64,000 nucleotides of DNA. Origin: Ampullaceana balthica. Its lineage: Eukaryota; Mollusca; Gastropoda; Lymnaeidae. The first letter of the stretch is position 1. The number at the start of each line of letters is the position of its first letter. The position numbers were made by a program, and so were the translations under genes. The stretch is taken from positions 124,001 to 188,000 of the forward strand of contig CALYLW010000990.1 of NCBI GenBank assembly GCA_944989445.1, in the 5' to 3' direction. The notes under the pieces are model-generated. The model saw only the letters and a program-made list of their open reading frames with translations. It did no database searches and had not been told where the DNA came from. This document shows positions 30,990 through 42,494 of this stretch, one piece after another.

Positions 30990-32379
30990 ACCCATCTGAA
31001 AAAAGCTGCCCAGGTACCCGTCCTAATTTTGAACGGGTACCTGTGTACCCGTCCAAACGCAACATAATTTTCGCCATCATAACCACTATACAATGCAACC
31101 TAGCCATCATCCATGCACCTCATTTCATACAGTAGCCAAAGGCATTTACCTCATCAACCTAGCCACCATCCATGCACCTCATTTCATACAGTAGCCAAAG
31201 GCATTTCACCTCATCAACCTAGCCACCATCCATGCACCTCATTTCATACAGTAGTCAAAGGCATGCACCTCATCAACCTAGCCATCATCCATGCACCTCA
31301 TCAACCTAGCCACCATCCATGCACCTCATCAACCTAGCCACCATCCATGCACCTCATCAACCTAGCCACCATCCATGCACCTCATCAACCTAGCCACCAT
31401 CCATGCACCTCATCAACCTAGCCACCATCCATGCACCGCATCAACCTAGCCACCATCCATGCACCTCATCAACCTAGCCACCATCCATGCACCTCATCAA
31501 CCTAGCCACCATCCATGCACCTCATCAACCTAGCCACCATCCATGCGCCTCATCAACCTAGCCACCATCCATGCACCTCATTTCATACAGTAGCCAAAGG
31601 CATGCTTCCAATAACATACTATTGTGAACTTTAATATACTACAAACTTTTATTCCTGCTGTAAATGCATTCCTCATACTCATAAACTTAAAATTACAGTA
31701 AACTGAACATTCAAAGAAAATGTCAACAATGACGTAATGTTCAGTCAGGTCATACAAATACTTTCAGCGGCTGGGAAGTGCGTCATTCAGAATGCCGACA
31801 CCTTTAAAAATCATAGAAAACAAACTTTAATTTATTTTTGTTTTTACAGTGAAAATCTTTGAACGACTGATATATACACATGTATATATATTTTAAAACC
31901 CAATAATAAATGAGGACTTTTTAAAGTAAGTTTGGGATACAAGTGGAGTGAGTAGTGACCCGGCGAGGGGGGGGGTAAAAAAAACAACATTGGCTCGTCT
32001 CAACCGGTAACTCATTGTTGTCGGTGCAGTTTAAAGACGAGTTAGCTTTCTGTCAAAGAACCACAATATTTTTGTGTCAAACATTTTTTGTTTCATGTTT
32101 AGAGAAAAAAATGGTGTATAAAAATACATTTAATTTTATCGGGAGATATTTTATTCCCCTTTAACAGATACTAATTAAACCGTTCGGTGTTGAACATATT
32201 TGACAGCACATATTTCAAACGAAATGTTTTAATTTGAAAAAAAAATGTTCGCGAGCCGCAATGTGAACACAGAAGAGCCGCAGTTTGGCCACCGTTGGTA
32301 TAGACATTAAAGCCACATTTTAATGTGCACCCGAAAGCAATTTTAATATCTGGGGAACGGGTACCCGTTGACAGACCTA
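30990..32379 (-). mobile_element. hAT-family copy B (TAGGGCTGTCAAC family)
   Basis: The right end AACGGGTACCCGTTGACAGA then CCTA matches, in reverse complement, the left end of the outer hAT at 51034. The matching continues through a TGTGTTCACATT(G/T)CGGCTCG segment. The left part, AAAAAAGCTGCCCAGGTACC, matches the right end of that element, but the extreme terminus has diverged. A 28-bp array (31095-31590) has grown inside it. No open frame or transposase remains. 31600-32340 is otherwise featureless transposon interior. Confidence 0.7.
31095..31592. repeat. 28-bp minisatellite with long founder units
   Basis: Early and final units are about 60 bp (CCTAGCCACCATCCATGCAC plus a TTTCATACAGTAGCC segment); the central units are a 28-bp shortened form ending CTCATCAA. 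Confidence 0.9.
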
Positions 32380-32387
32380 TCTGTCAT

Positions 32388-32696
32388 AGAACTGGAACCA
32401 TTGCCCAGGGTGTGCATTAGACCCCGTCTGCCCTATAACTGGAACCACTGACCAAGGAGTGCATTAGACCCCGTCTGTCATAGTAATGGAACCACTGACC
32501 AAGGAGTGCATTAGACCCCATCTGTCATAGTAATGGAACCACTGACCAAGGAGTGCATTAGACCCCGTCTGTCGTAGAACTAGAACCACTGACCAAGGAG
32601 TGCATTAGACCCCGTCTGTCGTAGAACTAGAACCACTGACCAAGGAGTGCATTAGACCCCGTCTGTCGTAGAACTAGAACCACTGACCAAGGAGTG
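32388..32696. repeat. 47-bp minisatellite, about 6.5 units
   Basis: Unit contains CCACTGACCAAGGAGTGCAT followed by TAGACCCCGTCTGTC. The first units diverge (CCTATAACTGG). Confidence 0.9.
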
Positions 32697-32994
32697 CATG
32701 TCGCCAATGAGAAGTTGAGTATGGCTGAGACAAGTGGTTTGGTGAGGGGCCTGTTCTCTTATCATTCCATCGCTCCAGTGGACGACGGTTTTATTTATGA
32801 TTTAATCACTCCCTGCCCCATGGCGCCATGGCTGCACACGTTTTACGGCACATGGGCGGAGCGTCTGAATGTTGTCGGGAGGTGCGCCTGAATGTCTGGG
32901 GCTGTCGTCATTTTGGACCGGAGTTCTTTAAAGTGGACCGTTCAATTGTTGGTTTTTTCTTCCTTTTTTTTGTTTGTGGCGGGGTTGTGAGAAA

Positions 32995-33118
32995 GAAATG
33001 GGGTGGGTGTGTGGGTGTTGGTGGGCGGGTGGGTGTTGGTGGGTGGGGTGTGGGTGGGTGGGGTGTGGGTGGGTGTGGGTGGGTAGGTGTGTGGGTGGGT
33101 GGGTGTGGGTGGGGTGTT
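32995..33118 (+). repeat. G-rich GGGTGGGTGTGGG tract
   Basis: About 120 bases of GGGTGGGTGTGGG-like sequence on the plus strand with many GGG runs at short spacing, so intramolecular G-quadruplexes are plausible. Low-complexity Thr/Pro/His or Gly/Val frames across it are artefacts. Confidence 0.8.
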
Positions 33119-33214
33119 GGTGAAGAAAGTTCCAGAAGATTTGTGCAAAACTTGATTGTGTCAGCCGCTCAGACATTTGATGGAAACAATTTATTGACAT
33201 AAGCAGAAAATGTT

Positions 33215-33833
33215 CTTCTTTGATGTCAATGGTTGTATGTGTCTCGTTTGGTGACATTCTTTGATGTCAATGGTTGTATGTGTCTCGTTTGGTGACATTC
33301 TTTGATGTCAATGGTTGTATGTGTCTCGTTTTGTGACATTCTTTGATGTCAATGGTTGTATGTGTCTCGTTTTGTGACATTCTTTGATGTCAATGGTTGT
33401 ATGTGTCTCGTTTTGTGACATTCTTTGATGTCAATCGTTGTATGTGTCTCGTTTGGTGACATTCTTTGATGTCAATGGTTGTATGTGTCTCGTTTTGTGA
33501 CATTCTTTGATGTCAATCGTTGTATGTGTCTCGTTTTGTGACATTCTTTGATGTCAATCGTTGTATGTGTCTCGTTTGGTGACATTCTTTGATGTCAATG
33601 GTTGTATGTGTCTCGTTTTGTGACATTCTTTGATGTCAATCGTTGTATGTGTCTCGTTTTGTGACATTCTTTGATGTCAATGGTTGTATGTGTCTCGTTT
33701 GGTGACATTCTTTGATGTCAATGGTTGTATGTGTCTCGTTTTGTGACATTCTTTGATGTCAATGGTTGTATGTGTCTCGTTTGGTGACATTCTTTGATGT
33801 CAATGGTTGTATGTGTCTCGTTTGGTGACATTC
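33215..33833. repeat. 41-bp minisatellite, about 15 units
   Basis: Unit begins ACATTCTTTGATGTCAATGG. Two sites vary: CAATGG/CAATCG and GTTTGG/GTTTTG. 33840-33930 holds a diverged pair around TCAACTTGTAGT. 33930-34385 shows no gene. Confidence 0.95.
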
Positions 33834-34394
33834 TTTTTAGTCAGTTGATTCCATCAGGAATCCAGAGATCTGAAGATCAACTTGTAGTTGTTGATTCCAT
33901 TCAGTTATCTGAGTATCAACTTGTAGTCAGCGCCACAGAGATTCGACGGCGACCACCCACGCCAGCCCATGCCGTGGTCGCTAGACGCAGATCGTTCCAC
34001 ACGACTAAAGTAGACAAACTCAGAAACTATCATTTACAAGCCTGTTTAGTGGCGACTGTTTGATCAACTCATAACAATGTTATCAGTAGAGAACTCACTG
34101 GTCTGCTCCCCTTATTTATGACCTGGATGCCCCCCCCCTTGCGTATTGACGTACTGTTAGTTTTCCTACTTGGTTATTATACCTTCCTAATCCCCCACTT
34201 TTTGAGTGTGCCGTCCCAGAGCTGTACAATCATAGATGAATAGTTTGTACAATAAAATTGGTTGGGAAGATTATTACTGGTTAGATTGACGTCATAAATA
34301 CCATGTTACACAGCAGGCGTCATTCGGTGGTTGAGTTGATTTTATTGGACCTGGGATAGACGGGTTGTCCTCGCTAGACAGAGGGTTATTGTAT

Positions 34395-34789
34395 GGCTGC
34401 GGCTATTTGGACACGGGCTGGTTTTTTAAGATTTAGATTAAAAAAGTGTTTTCGGAACTATCACTAAACCTAACCCATATCCTAAAACATATCACTAAAC
34501 CTTCCCCTAAAACCTATCCCTAAACCTAAAATGTGATTCTGTCAGGGACAAACCATGAAATTTTTTTTTAATTATCAAATCATGTAAAAAAATATAAAAA
34601 ATATATTAAAAAATAATTACCATAACATATAAAAAACACTCCCGAACAGAAAATCGAACCTCGAACTTCCAAATGAGGAGCGAGTGCGACTAGCAAGGCT
34701 CGACGGGAGTTTGTTGCTTTAAATTTTTAAAAAGAAAACTCGTTAATATTATCGCTTACTGCACCTAGTGGGTCCGAATAGCCACTTTG
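34395..34789 (-). mobile_element. 395-bp element with 9-bp target duplication
   Basis: TTATTGTAT flanks both sides (34386-34394 and 34790-34798). Near the ends, GGCTATTTGGAC and GTCCGAATAGCC form imperfect inverted repeats. On the minus strand the interior contains CGAGGTTCGATTTTC, resembling a polymerase III B box, preceded by GCTAGTCGCACTCGC. A nine-base duplication suggests a Mutator-like MITE; the tRNA-like core suggests a SINE or captured tRNA sequence. Class unresolved. Confidence 0.65.
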
Positions 34790-34794
34790 TTATT

Positions 34795-35606
34795 GTATAC
34801 CCGGGTGAATGTATACCCAGGTCAGTGTATATACGGTTCAGGAAATACCCGGGTCAGTGAATTATCGGGTGAATGTATTCCCGTGTCAGTGTATAAGCGG
34901 GTCAGTGTATAAGCGGGTCAGTTAATATTCGGGTGAATGTATACCCGGGTCAGTGAATACCCAGGTGAATGTATTCCCGGGTGAATGTATACCCGGGTGA
35001 ATGTATACACGGGTCAATGTATTCCCGGGTGAATGTATTCCCGGGTGAATGTATACCCGGGTGAATGTATACACGGGTGAATGTATACACGGGTGAATGT
35101 ATACACGGATGAATGTATACCCGGGTGAATGTATACCCGGGTGAATGTATACCCGGGTGAATGTATACCCGGGTCAGTGAATACCCAGGTGAATGTATAC
35201 ACGGGTGAATGTATACCCGGGTCAATGTATACCCGGGTCAATGTATACACTGGTCAATGTATACACGGGTCAATGTATACCCGGGTGAATGTATAACCGG
35301 GTCAATGTATACCCGGGTGAATGTATACCCCGATCAATGTATACCAGGGTGAATGTATACCCGGGTCAATGTATACCCGGGTCAATGTATACCCGGGTGA
35401 ATGTATACCCGGGTCTATTTATACCCGGGTCTATTTATACCCGGGTCAATATATACCCGGGTCAATGTATACATGGGTCAATGTATACCTGGGTCAATGT
35501 ATACCTGGGTCAATGTATACCTGGGTCAATGTATACCTGGGTCAATGTATACCCGGGTCAATGTATACCCGGGTCAATGTATACCTGGGTCAATGTATAC
35601 CTGGAC
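34795..35606. repeat. 16-bp minisatellite, about 50 units
   Basis: Unit GTATACCCGGGTSAAT contains palindromes GTATAC and CCCGGG. Forms ending GGTGAAT dominate the 5' half and GGTCAAT the 3' half. It abuts the element above, whose right TTATTGTAT duplication merges into the first GTATAC. Confidence 0.95.
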
Positions 35607-36009
35607 GGGTGCTGAGCATGACGCGTGATTGTTCCAGACCAACCACCGGTAACAGCCAATGACAGTATTTAGAGACGCCGAGATTGGTCAGATCTCTAGG
35701 ACAGAGTACATAATGATAGGGGATAGCACAATCAAAATAGAAAACTAGGTGAGTGTTGGATGGGGTGAGTGTGGGGGGGTGGCTCTTTGGGTGCCATAAA
35801 CCTCTTTATCGGGGCGGGGACACGATGACCAGTGGCTACTCACCCCGCCCCCCTTTCTCAATTAGAGAACACACAATCTTCATGTATTGTGTTAGAGTTG
35901 CTTCAGCATTGCTGCTATAAATATAAAGCTAGTTTTAATGTATGCAATTGTTCCAATCTTAACTTTGTTAACGTAAAGTCTTATTACTAATGTACATGGC
36001 ATTACACCT

Positions 36010-36300
36010 GAATGGTCTGGTGAAGACACTGTGTATCTACGACACAACTAGACACACCCAGACACACTTGAATCTGGGAGAGATTGGTTGGATAGGCCAC
36101 TGGTCCCAACAAGTACACACCTAGACACACATGTATCTGGGAGAGGTTAGTTTGGATAGGTCACTGTGAGTTTGGTGGTGGCTGTATGTCAACAAGTACA
36201 CACCTAGACACACCTGTATCTGGGAGAGATTGGTTTGGATAGGTCACTGTGAGTTTGGTGGTGGCTGTATGTCAACAAGTACACACCTAGAGCTAACGTA
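36010..36300. repeat. About 85-bp tandem repeat, 3 units
   Basis: Units share CAAGTACACACCTAGACACA, TATCTGGGAGAG and TTGGATAGGTCACTG. 35607-36009 before it has no supported gene. Confidence 0.8.
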
Positions 36301-36409
36301 CCGCCCCAGGAAATGAAAGTTGTCCCATTAATAATTTATGGATGTGCTGATGACAGAGTTCAGGTCAGAGTTAATGCCCTTATTGTGTCAACTACTCCGT
36401 CAGTGGCGT

Positions 36410-37080
36410 GTACATTGGACATAGACAACTTCATGATTGTAGTGTACATTGGACAGACTACTTCATGATTGTAGTGTACACTAGACACAGTTGATTGTAG
36501 TGTACATTAGACAGAGTTGATTGTGGTGTACATTAGACAGAGTTGATTGTAGTGTACATTAGATACAGTTGATTGTAGTGTACATTAGATACAGTTGATT
36601 GTAGTGTACAATACATACAGTTGATTGTAGTGTACATTAGATACAGTTGATTGTAGTGTACATTAGACACAGTTGATTGTAGTGTACATTAGACGGAGTT
36701 GATTGTAGTAGTGTACATTAGACACAGTTGATTGTAGTGTACATTAGACACAGTTGATTGTAGTGTACATTAGACAGAGTTGATTGTAGTGTACATTAGA
36801 CACAGATGATTGTAGTGTACATTAGACATACTTGATTGTAGTGTACATTAGACACAGTTGATTGTAGAGTACATTAGACACAGATGATTGTAGTGTACAT
36901 TAGACAGACTTGATTGTAGTGTACATTAGACAGACTTGATTGTAGTGTACATTAGACACAGTTGATTGTAGTGTACATTAGACACAGTTGATTGTAGTGT
37001 ACATTAGACACAGTTGATTGTAGTGTACATTAGATACAGTTGATTGTAGTGTACATTAGATACAGTTGATTGTAGTGTCA
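36410..37080. repeat. 26-bp minisatellite, about 25 units
   Basis: Unit begins GATTGTAGTGTACATTAGAC and ends ACAGTT. Many single-base variants. Confidence 0.95.
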
Positions 37081-37200
37081 ATATTGTATAAAAAAGCTGC
37101 CCGGGTAACCGTTCAAAAAACCCTCATAAAAATCCCCGGCATGACCGCTATACAAAGTAACCTAGCCACCAACCATGACCGTATACTGGCCGATAGATCC
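37072..37200 (+). mobile_element. hAT-family copy C, terminal fragment
   Basis: TAGTGTCAATATTGTATAAA followed by AAAGCTGCCCGGGTAACCGT matches the right-end family sequence near 55290 (reverse complement) and copy B near 30998. It starts inside the 26-bp array. Only one end remains; an array begins about 120 bp inside. Confidence 0.65.
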
Positions 37201-37204
37201 ATGT

Positions 37205-37608
37205 GACATGAAACTCCTAGCCACCATACAATTCCCATGTCATTTGTAGCCTCCATACAATTCCCATGTCATTTGTAACCTCCATACAATTTTCATGTCA
37301 TTTGTAACCACCATACAATCCCATGTCATTTGTAACCTCCATACAATTTTCATGTCATTTGTAACCACCATACAATTCTCATGTCATTTGTAACCTCCAT
37401 ACAATTTTCATGTCATTTGTAACCACCATACAATTCTCATGTCATTTGTAACCACCATACAATTCTCATGTCATTTGTAACCACCACACAATTCTCATGT
37501 CATTTGTAACCACCATACAATTCTCATGTCATTTGTAACCACCATACAATTCTCATGTCATTTTTAACCACCATACAATTCTCATGTCATTTGTAGCCCC
37601 CCACGCAA
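37205..37608. repeat. 29-bp minisatellite, about 13 units
   Basis: Unit begins ACCATACAATTCTCATGTCA and ends TTTGTAACC. It starts just after a CCTAGCCACC segment, as does the array inside copy B. Confidence 0.95.
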
Positions 37609-37686
37609 TTCTTACACGCCAATAGTCTCATATAGTACACGTGTAAGTATGTCACATCATGAGTTATGAATGTTATGTACTATAGA

Positions 37687-38021
37687 TCAGATCTACTTAA
37701 AGTGGTGGTCCGTGGACCGGTGCCGGTCCGTGAGCCAATTGTTGCCGGCCCGTGGCCCATCCGACGTCGGTCCGCAGATGTTATCAAGAAAGAACAGAAA
37801 AATATAATCATAATCCTCTACTTGCAACCAATTATAGTAGCCCTATAGCGTCCAATAGAGTGTCAATTTTTCGGCAATAATCTCATAAAATGAAACAAAA
37901 TAAAATAAATTACATTTTGTTACCACGCCAGTACAGGTAAAATAGTGCACCGGTCACTGGTGCAATAGAAAAAAATCCTGCCGGTCCGCCATACGAAAAG
38001 GTTTGAGAAGCACTGCTTTAC
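37687..38021. mobile_element. Probable hAT MITE, CAGTGCTTCTCAAACC end
   Basis: Right end AGGTTTGAGAAGCACTG is a typical hAT terminus. Left end CAGATCTACTTAAAGTGGTG is a diverged version. GGTCCG/CGGACC motifs are mirrored near both ends. Target duplication is not clean, and there is no coding capacity. Confidence 0.55.
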
Positions 38022-38447
38022 AAATAATTGGGTATAAATGTACGTACAGTGGCGTAGCTAGACCTTTTGCCGACAGGGGCGGTCTCCAATTAGCCGCCCT
38101 TTGTACGGTGATAGTACCACGGTTTTTATAAATTAATAAACATAAATAAATAACTGTAATTGAAACAAAGTAAAGGTGGCGAACATTTTACCATTGGATG
38201 TCATGTTTAAGTAAGCCGCAATAAAGGAGGCCAAATAAGATGTTATACCAAAAAATACATATTTTATAAAAAATATAAGATACTTTTCTTTTAAAGATTA
38301 CAAGAAAGTTACTGAGGTTGCAGTCTCACCCCCCCCCCTAAAAAAAATCATGAGACAAACATTCCAAATTTACACACAAATATTACCATTTAATTTTGTT
38401 TGGTAAACATTTTGTGTAAATTAGTATGTAAACATATTATTTATACT

Positions 38448-39225
38448 AGGGCTGTTAACGATTAATTTAAATTTAATTGTTAACTTTTGACAAATTAACG
38501 ATTAATTAATCGTTTATTTCGATTAAAGCCAAAAATTAAAATGTATGATGTCATAAGTAACACTTATTAAACGTTCTCCTTAAAAATCTAAATAAAACTG
38601 GAATGTCTCCTTTATATGTCATCTTTTAACCAACTACGCAAAAAGACAAGTGTGTTGACATTATTTGGTTCAAGGGATGAGCGGGTCTAATTGACAATAT
38701 AACCAGCCGAGCTGAACAATCATTCACATGGAACTGAGGTAGCTGGTATGCATAAAACGTTCTTGACAAGGAATGACATTATCCGATGTCGGTGTTCGTT
38801 AAGTTTCTACCATTGTAGAGGGTTAATGGATTCTGGAACTTTCATCTCCATTTTGTAACGCAGTAATTCACCAGAAGAGCTGTCGTCATTTTCTGTCTCT
38901 TTGTTAGACTCCAGTACTGCCATTAGCTTATTAATACGCTTTTCATTAAGTTTGATAAGTAGGCGAAGTGTTAGAACCATGATAGGCAAACGATTTCTCA
39001 CAATGGATTCAATAAACTTTATCAACATTTTGAACATTCCCGTCACTCAATAGTTTAAAACCAAAATGTTCGTGTAATCGTCAGGAAGTGTGTTATTATT
39101 TATCGGCCGCTATTTTTTTTATTATTATTGTTTTTACTTTTTGGCTTCCAATAATTTGTAAATGATGGGTCGATAAATCTTTAAACAATAATTTAATCGT
39201 TAAAAATGTTTGCCTATGTAAGCCT
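38448..39225 (-). mobile_element. Nested hAT copy related to 23825-27100
   Basis: Starts TAGGGCTGTTAACGATTAAT and follows the same sequence as the element at 23825 without its LINE and MITE insertions. Its right terminus is lost after ATCGTTAAAAATG near 39210. It inserted into, or recombined with, the surrounding 38047-40774 element. Confidence 0.7.
38590..39046 (-). pseudogene. hAT transposase C-terminal relic with stops
   Basis: Minus-strand frame: ESNKETENDDSSSGELLRYK, then PESINPLQW, stop, KLNEHRHRIMSFLVKNVLCI, PATSVPCE, stop, LFSSAGYIVN, stop, TRSSLEPNNVN. This is the conserved hAT dimerisation region (W.L..H..P....A...L.IPATSVP.ER.FSSAG). Three in-frame stops replace expected W/R/K codons, so it is dead. 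Confidence 0.75.
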
Positions 39226-39349
39226 TTCCTCTGCAATTTTTCATTTCTAAACATTTTCTAATTTCTTTAAAATCATATTTGTGATTTCCTCAGCACTTTT
39301 TCCTTTATTTTTTTACAAAGTAAATAAGCAATTCTACAACTTAAACTTT

Positions 39350-39790
39350 GATGCCATCAATCTTTTAATTTGACTAGTTTAATCTTTGTGGGAAATATCT
39401 GGAGAGCTGTCAAATATCATACAAATGTTTTAGCTTGCTTTATTTGGTCCATAATTGTTTTTCTCACTGCGCCTCTCAATAGGTCTATGAATTCATTTTG
39501 AATCATTTTCCACAAATAGGAGACAATATATTTATTACTCATCTTAATTTTTGCTAAATGTTCACATAATACTGGGTCGTACTTGGCCAATAAGTCCAAA
39601 AGCTCTAGAAAATTTCCTCTTATTTTCAATTGAATAATGTCTTCCTCATGAATACTTTTACGATGACCCCTCAACGCGATATTTTGTTTGGCTAAAAATC
39701 TAATTATATCAAGTATTGTGAGAATTTCCTTTCATTTTTTCTTATTTCTTTATCAATATTCTGTTGTAGCTTATTAAGCTAATGGCAGTA
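39350..39790 (-). pseudogene. ZMYM1-like/DUF4371 hAT transposase relic
   Basis: Minus-strand blocks: NIDKEIRKNERKF, a frame change near 39718, then ILDIIRFLAKQNIALRGH, NFLELLDLLAKYDPVLCEHL, MIQNEFIDLLRGAVRKTIM and DQIKQAKTFV. After a second frame change near 39408 comes MIFDSSPDISH with a stop soon after. These match the N-terminal part of the DUF4371/ZMYM1-like family: LAFRGH, GNFLELL.LLAKYDP, then the FD.TPDISH block with the first catalytic aspartate. The rest of the catalytic domain is absent. Confidence 0.8.
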
Positions 39791-40782
39791 ATGGAGTCTG
39801 ACTCAGAGACAGAGGTTGCGCCTTGTCCAATTCTTATTTCTAATTCATTCTATTGGGAAAATGATTGAATGTACAGTAGACTCAACTCGTGCTGACTTAT
39901 TTTGAGATTAAATTTCCACAATTTGTTAAAACCATTTCCGTGTAAAAAATTTGATTGGAAAAGATCATCAAACAGTTCACAGCAAAAACACAATATATAA
40001 TTTTCTTAAATGGTGAATACACCATCCACGATATTAACACATTTTCACCATTATGCAAAGTTTGGAAAAAAAATAAAACAATCGCGATTAATCTTTCTTG
40101 TCAAATTTTTAGTAAAATAGACTAATTCAAACTATTTAAACATTACTTTAATAGGATAGGCGAACTATTTTTAATGAATAAATATATTTTAATGAAAAAC
40201 ACACATTTTGTTTGTGCTACTTTAATGAAAAAACAAAACAACGAACAAACCAAATTAATTTTAATAAATTACCTTAGAATAATTTTCTAAAAACTGAATG
40301 CGTAATATAAATTACTGCATGCAAGTTAGAGCCAATATGTGAACCACCATGCCATGTAGGTACTTGTTCGCGTATCATTCTGTGCATGTCGAAAATCCAC
40401 GCAATAACTGTCACGGCGATATGGATTGTATATTCGGTCCACCGGTGATGTGTTCTTTGTGTTGTCTTCTAATAAAAGTGTCACCTGTGACGTATAATGA
40501 TTAATTTCAAAACAAATTGATACAAATTTTAGCGAGTTTAACTTTCTTAACGGTTATGAGTTAGTTATAACAAACAGTATGTAATTTTAAACAATGTGAG
40601 AATCCGTTAATTACGACTCGAAAGTACGAATATTTTATTATCACCCAGGTTTTCCTCCTTCAAAAGAAAAAGGGCGGTTATCCGAAATGACTGTACTTTT
40701 CAAATGCCCCCCCCCCTAAGTGAGTGCCGCCCGGGGCGGACCGCCCGTACCGCCCCCCTCTAACTGCGTCACTGTGTACGTA

Positions 40783-41394
40783 CTATACATATACCATATT
40801 CTATCTATTGAAATGAGCCCCAACGCAATAACCCGGAGGAAAGATGGGTAATAACTTTATAACTAAAACTGGAGTCAAGCAAGAAGGTTGTACAGGTCAG
40901 AGGTCAGGAGGCGGAGACAGTCGTTGCCAAGTGGCTGCTGGTGTGCGCACGGCGGCGTGCATTCACGGTGGTGGTGTGAGACCGTGGAATGTTGCTAGGT
41001 ACTTGAGCCTGTCCCGTGGATGGCCCTCGAGACCAGTGGGTCAGGTGTTCTAAGATGTGGAGCGGTGTCCCGTCGTGTGGCACAGCGTCAACGTTCAAAC
41101 GTTTGGATAAAGTGATCGTCCAGGTGAGTTGTCAATACTTTGCCAATATCTCTACCTCCGTTGGTCACTGTCACTTGACTCATCTCGGCACATTTTTTAT
41201 CAAGCATTGGGCCGATGAATGTAGAGACACTGTCTTCCTCCCATGACCAGAGTATGAGATGCAAGAACGGACGCAGGATTGACCGTTCCAGAGTCCCGGG
41301 CGGCACACTTTTGGAGGGCGGCACACTTTTGGAGGGCGGCATTTGAGTTATTTCGCAAAAAGAAGATCATCAGTTTTAGTGAACGAGGGGCGCC
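40783..41394. other. Spacer with short duplications, no gene
   Basis: Several overlapping 60-84 codon frames on both strands have no recognisable motif. An 18-bp direct repeat GGCGGCACACTTTTGGAG is at about 41299 and 41317. Confidence 0.45.
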
Positions 41395-41600
41395 GAAGTC
41401 AAACACCACAACCGGGTACTCACTGCTTCTCTCCCCTTCCAGTGTTTAGTCAAAGACCACAACCGGGTACTCACTGCTTCTCTCCCCTTCCAGTGTTTGT
41501 TGATTAACTGTTCCTACCAGTACCCTGTGTCCGTACTAAAACTCTACCCGTCCGTATCTAAAACTTCCTACCAGTACCCTGTTTTCGTATCTAAAACTGT
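41395..41600. repeat. Two short tandem duplications
   Basis: A 51-bp pair (CACAACCGGGTACTCACTGC) occupies 41400-41497. A pair sharing TTCCTACCAGTACCCTGT follows at 41510 and 41566. Confidence 0.8.
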
Positions 41601-41724
41601 TTATTTCCTACAATCTGCGGTCTACAGTGATGACATAAGCTTGATAAGAACTGTTCAAGTTCATGTCAACAAATTACAGGCACAGGCAATTCTCCATGCG
41701 AACTTACGACACTTTCTGTTAACA

Positions 41725-42290
41725 TATGACACAGACATAAGTTATGTAACTACATACGACACAGACAGAAGTTCTGTAACTACATACGACACAGACAGAA
41801 GTTCTGTAACTACATACGACACAGACAGAAGTTCTGTAACTACATACGACACAGACATAAGTTATGTAACTACATACGACACAGACAGAAGTTCTGTAAC
41901 TACATACGACACAGACAGAAGTTCTGTAACTACATACGACACAGACATAAGTTATGTAACTACATACGACACAGACAGAAGTTCTGTAACTACATACGAC
42001 ACAGACAGAAGTTCTGTAACTACATACGACACAGACAGAAGTTCTGTAACTACATACGACACAGACAGAAGTTCTGTAACTACATACGACACAGACAGAA
42101 GTTCTGTAACTACATACGACACAGACATAAGTTATGTAACTACATACGACACAGACATAAGTTATGTAACTACATACGACACAGACAGTAGTTCTGTAAC
42201 TACATACGACACAGACAGAAGTTCTGTAACTACATACGACACAGACAGAAGTTCTGTAACTACATACGACACAGACAGAAGTTCTGCATT
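41725..42290. repeat. 30-bp minisatellite, about 19 units
   Basis: Unit begins ACATACGACACAGACAGAAG. A second form has ATAAGTTATG in place of AGAAGTTCTG, recurring in a loose block pattern. It is open in one plus frame (275 codons with its flank) because the unit is 10 codons; no other coding sign. Confidence 0.95.
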
Positions 42291-42494
42291 CCTAAGCACG
42301 GCAATTGTTCTAACTAGACTCTAGAATGTTAGAAGCCCACGGATCCCCATGGAGACACACGGCAGGGGTCAGTACACACACGGCAGGGGTCAGTACGATG
42401 ACAATGGTAGGGGAATGTTGGCTGGGGAACTCAGCTGTGACAAGACATTATCAAAGTCCTTGTCTCAGTCTAGTGGTTTGGGACATTTTCAATT

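Larger units (their letters stand above)
38047..40774 (-). mobile_element. Complete hAT element, 8-bp target duplication
   Basis: Left end CAGTGGCGTAGCTAGACC and right end ...CTAACTGCGTCACTG are flanked by TGTACGTA at 38039-38046 and 40775-40782. Subterminal GC-rich blocks (GCCGCCC, CCGCCCGTACCGCCC) are mirrored. The interior carries a minus-strand DUF4371-type transposase relic (39350-39790) and a second hAT copy (38448-39225). Boundaries are firm; the coding part is decayed, with the remainder AT-rich. Confidence 0.85.

Noticed and set aside
32694..33257. Gene with proline/histidine- or glycine-rich domain
   Set aside because: The frames are generated by the GGGTGGGTGTGGG tract; the non-repetitive 65-codon part at 32694-32891 has no recognised motif.
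34470..34535. Telomere-like repeat (CCTAAA/CCTAAC)
   Set aside because: Only a few irregular CCTAAAC-like motifs inside a transposable element; no uniform TTAGGG array.
38807..39674. One continuous transposase gene on the minus strand
   Set aside because: The two parts belong to different hAT subfamilies and to two nested elements; joining them would be false.
40844..41053. Reverse transcriptase motif B (TGVKQEGC) near 40870
   Set aside because: A short match to the GVKQGC motif, but no motif A or C nearby and the frame has no other similarity; probably chance or a very small relic.
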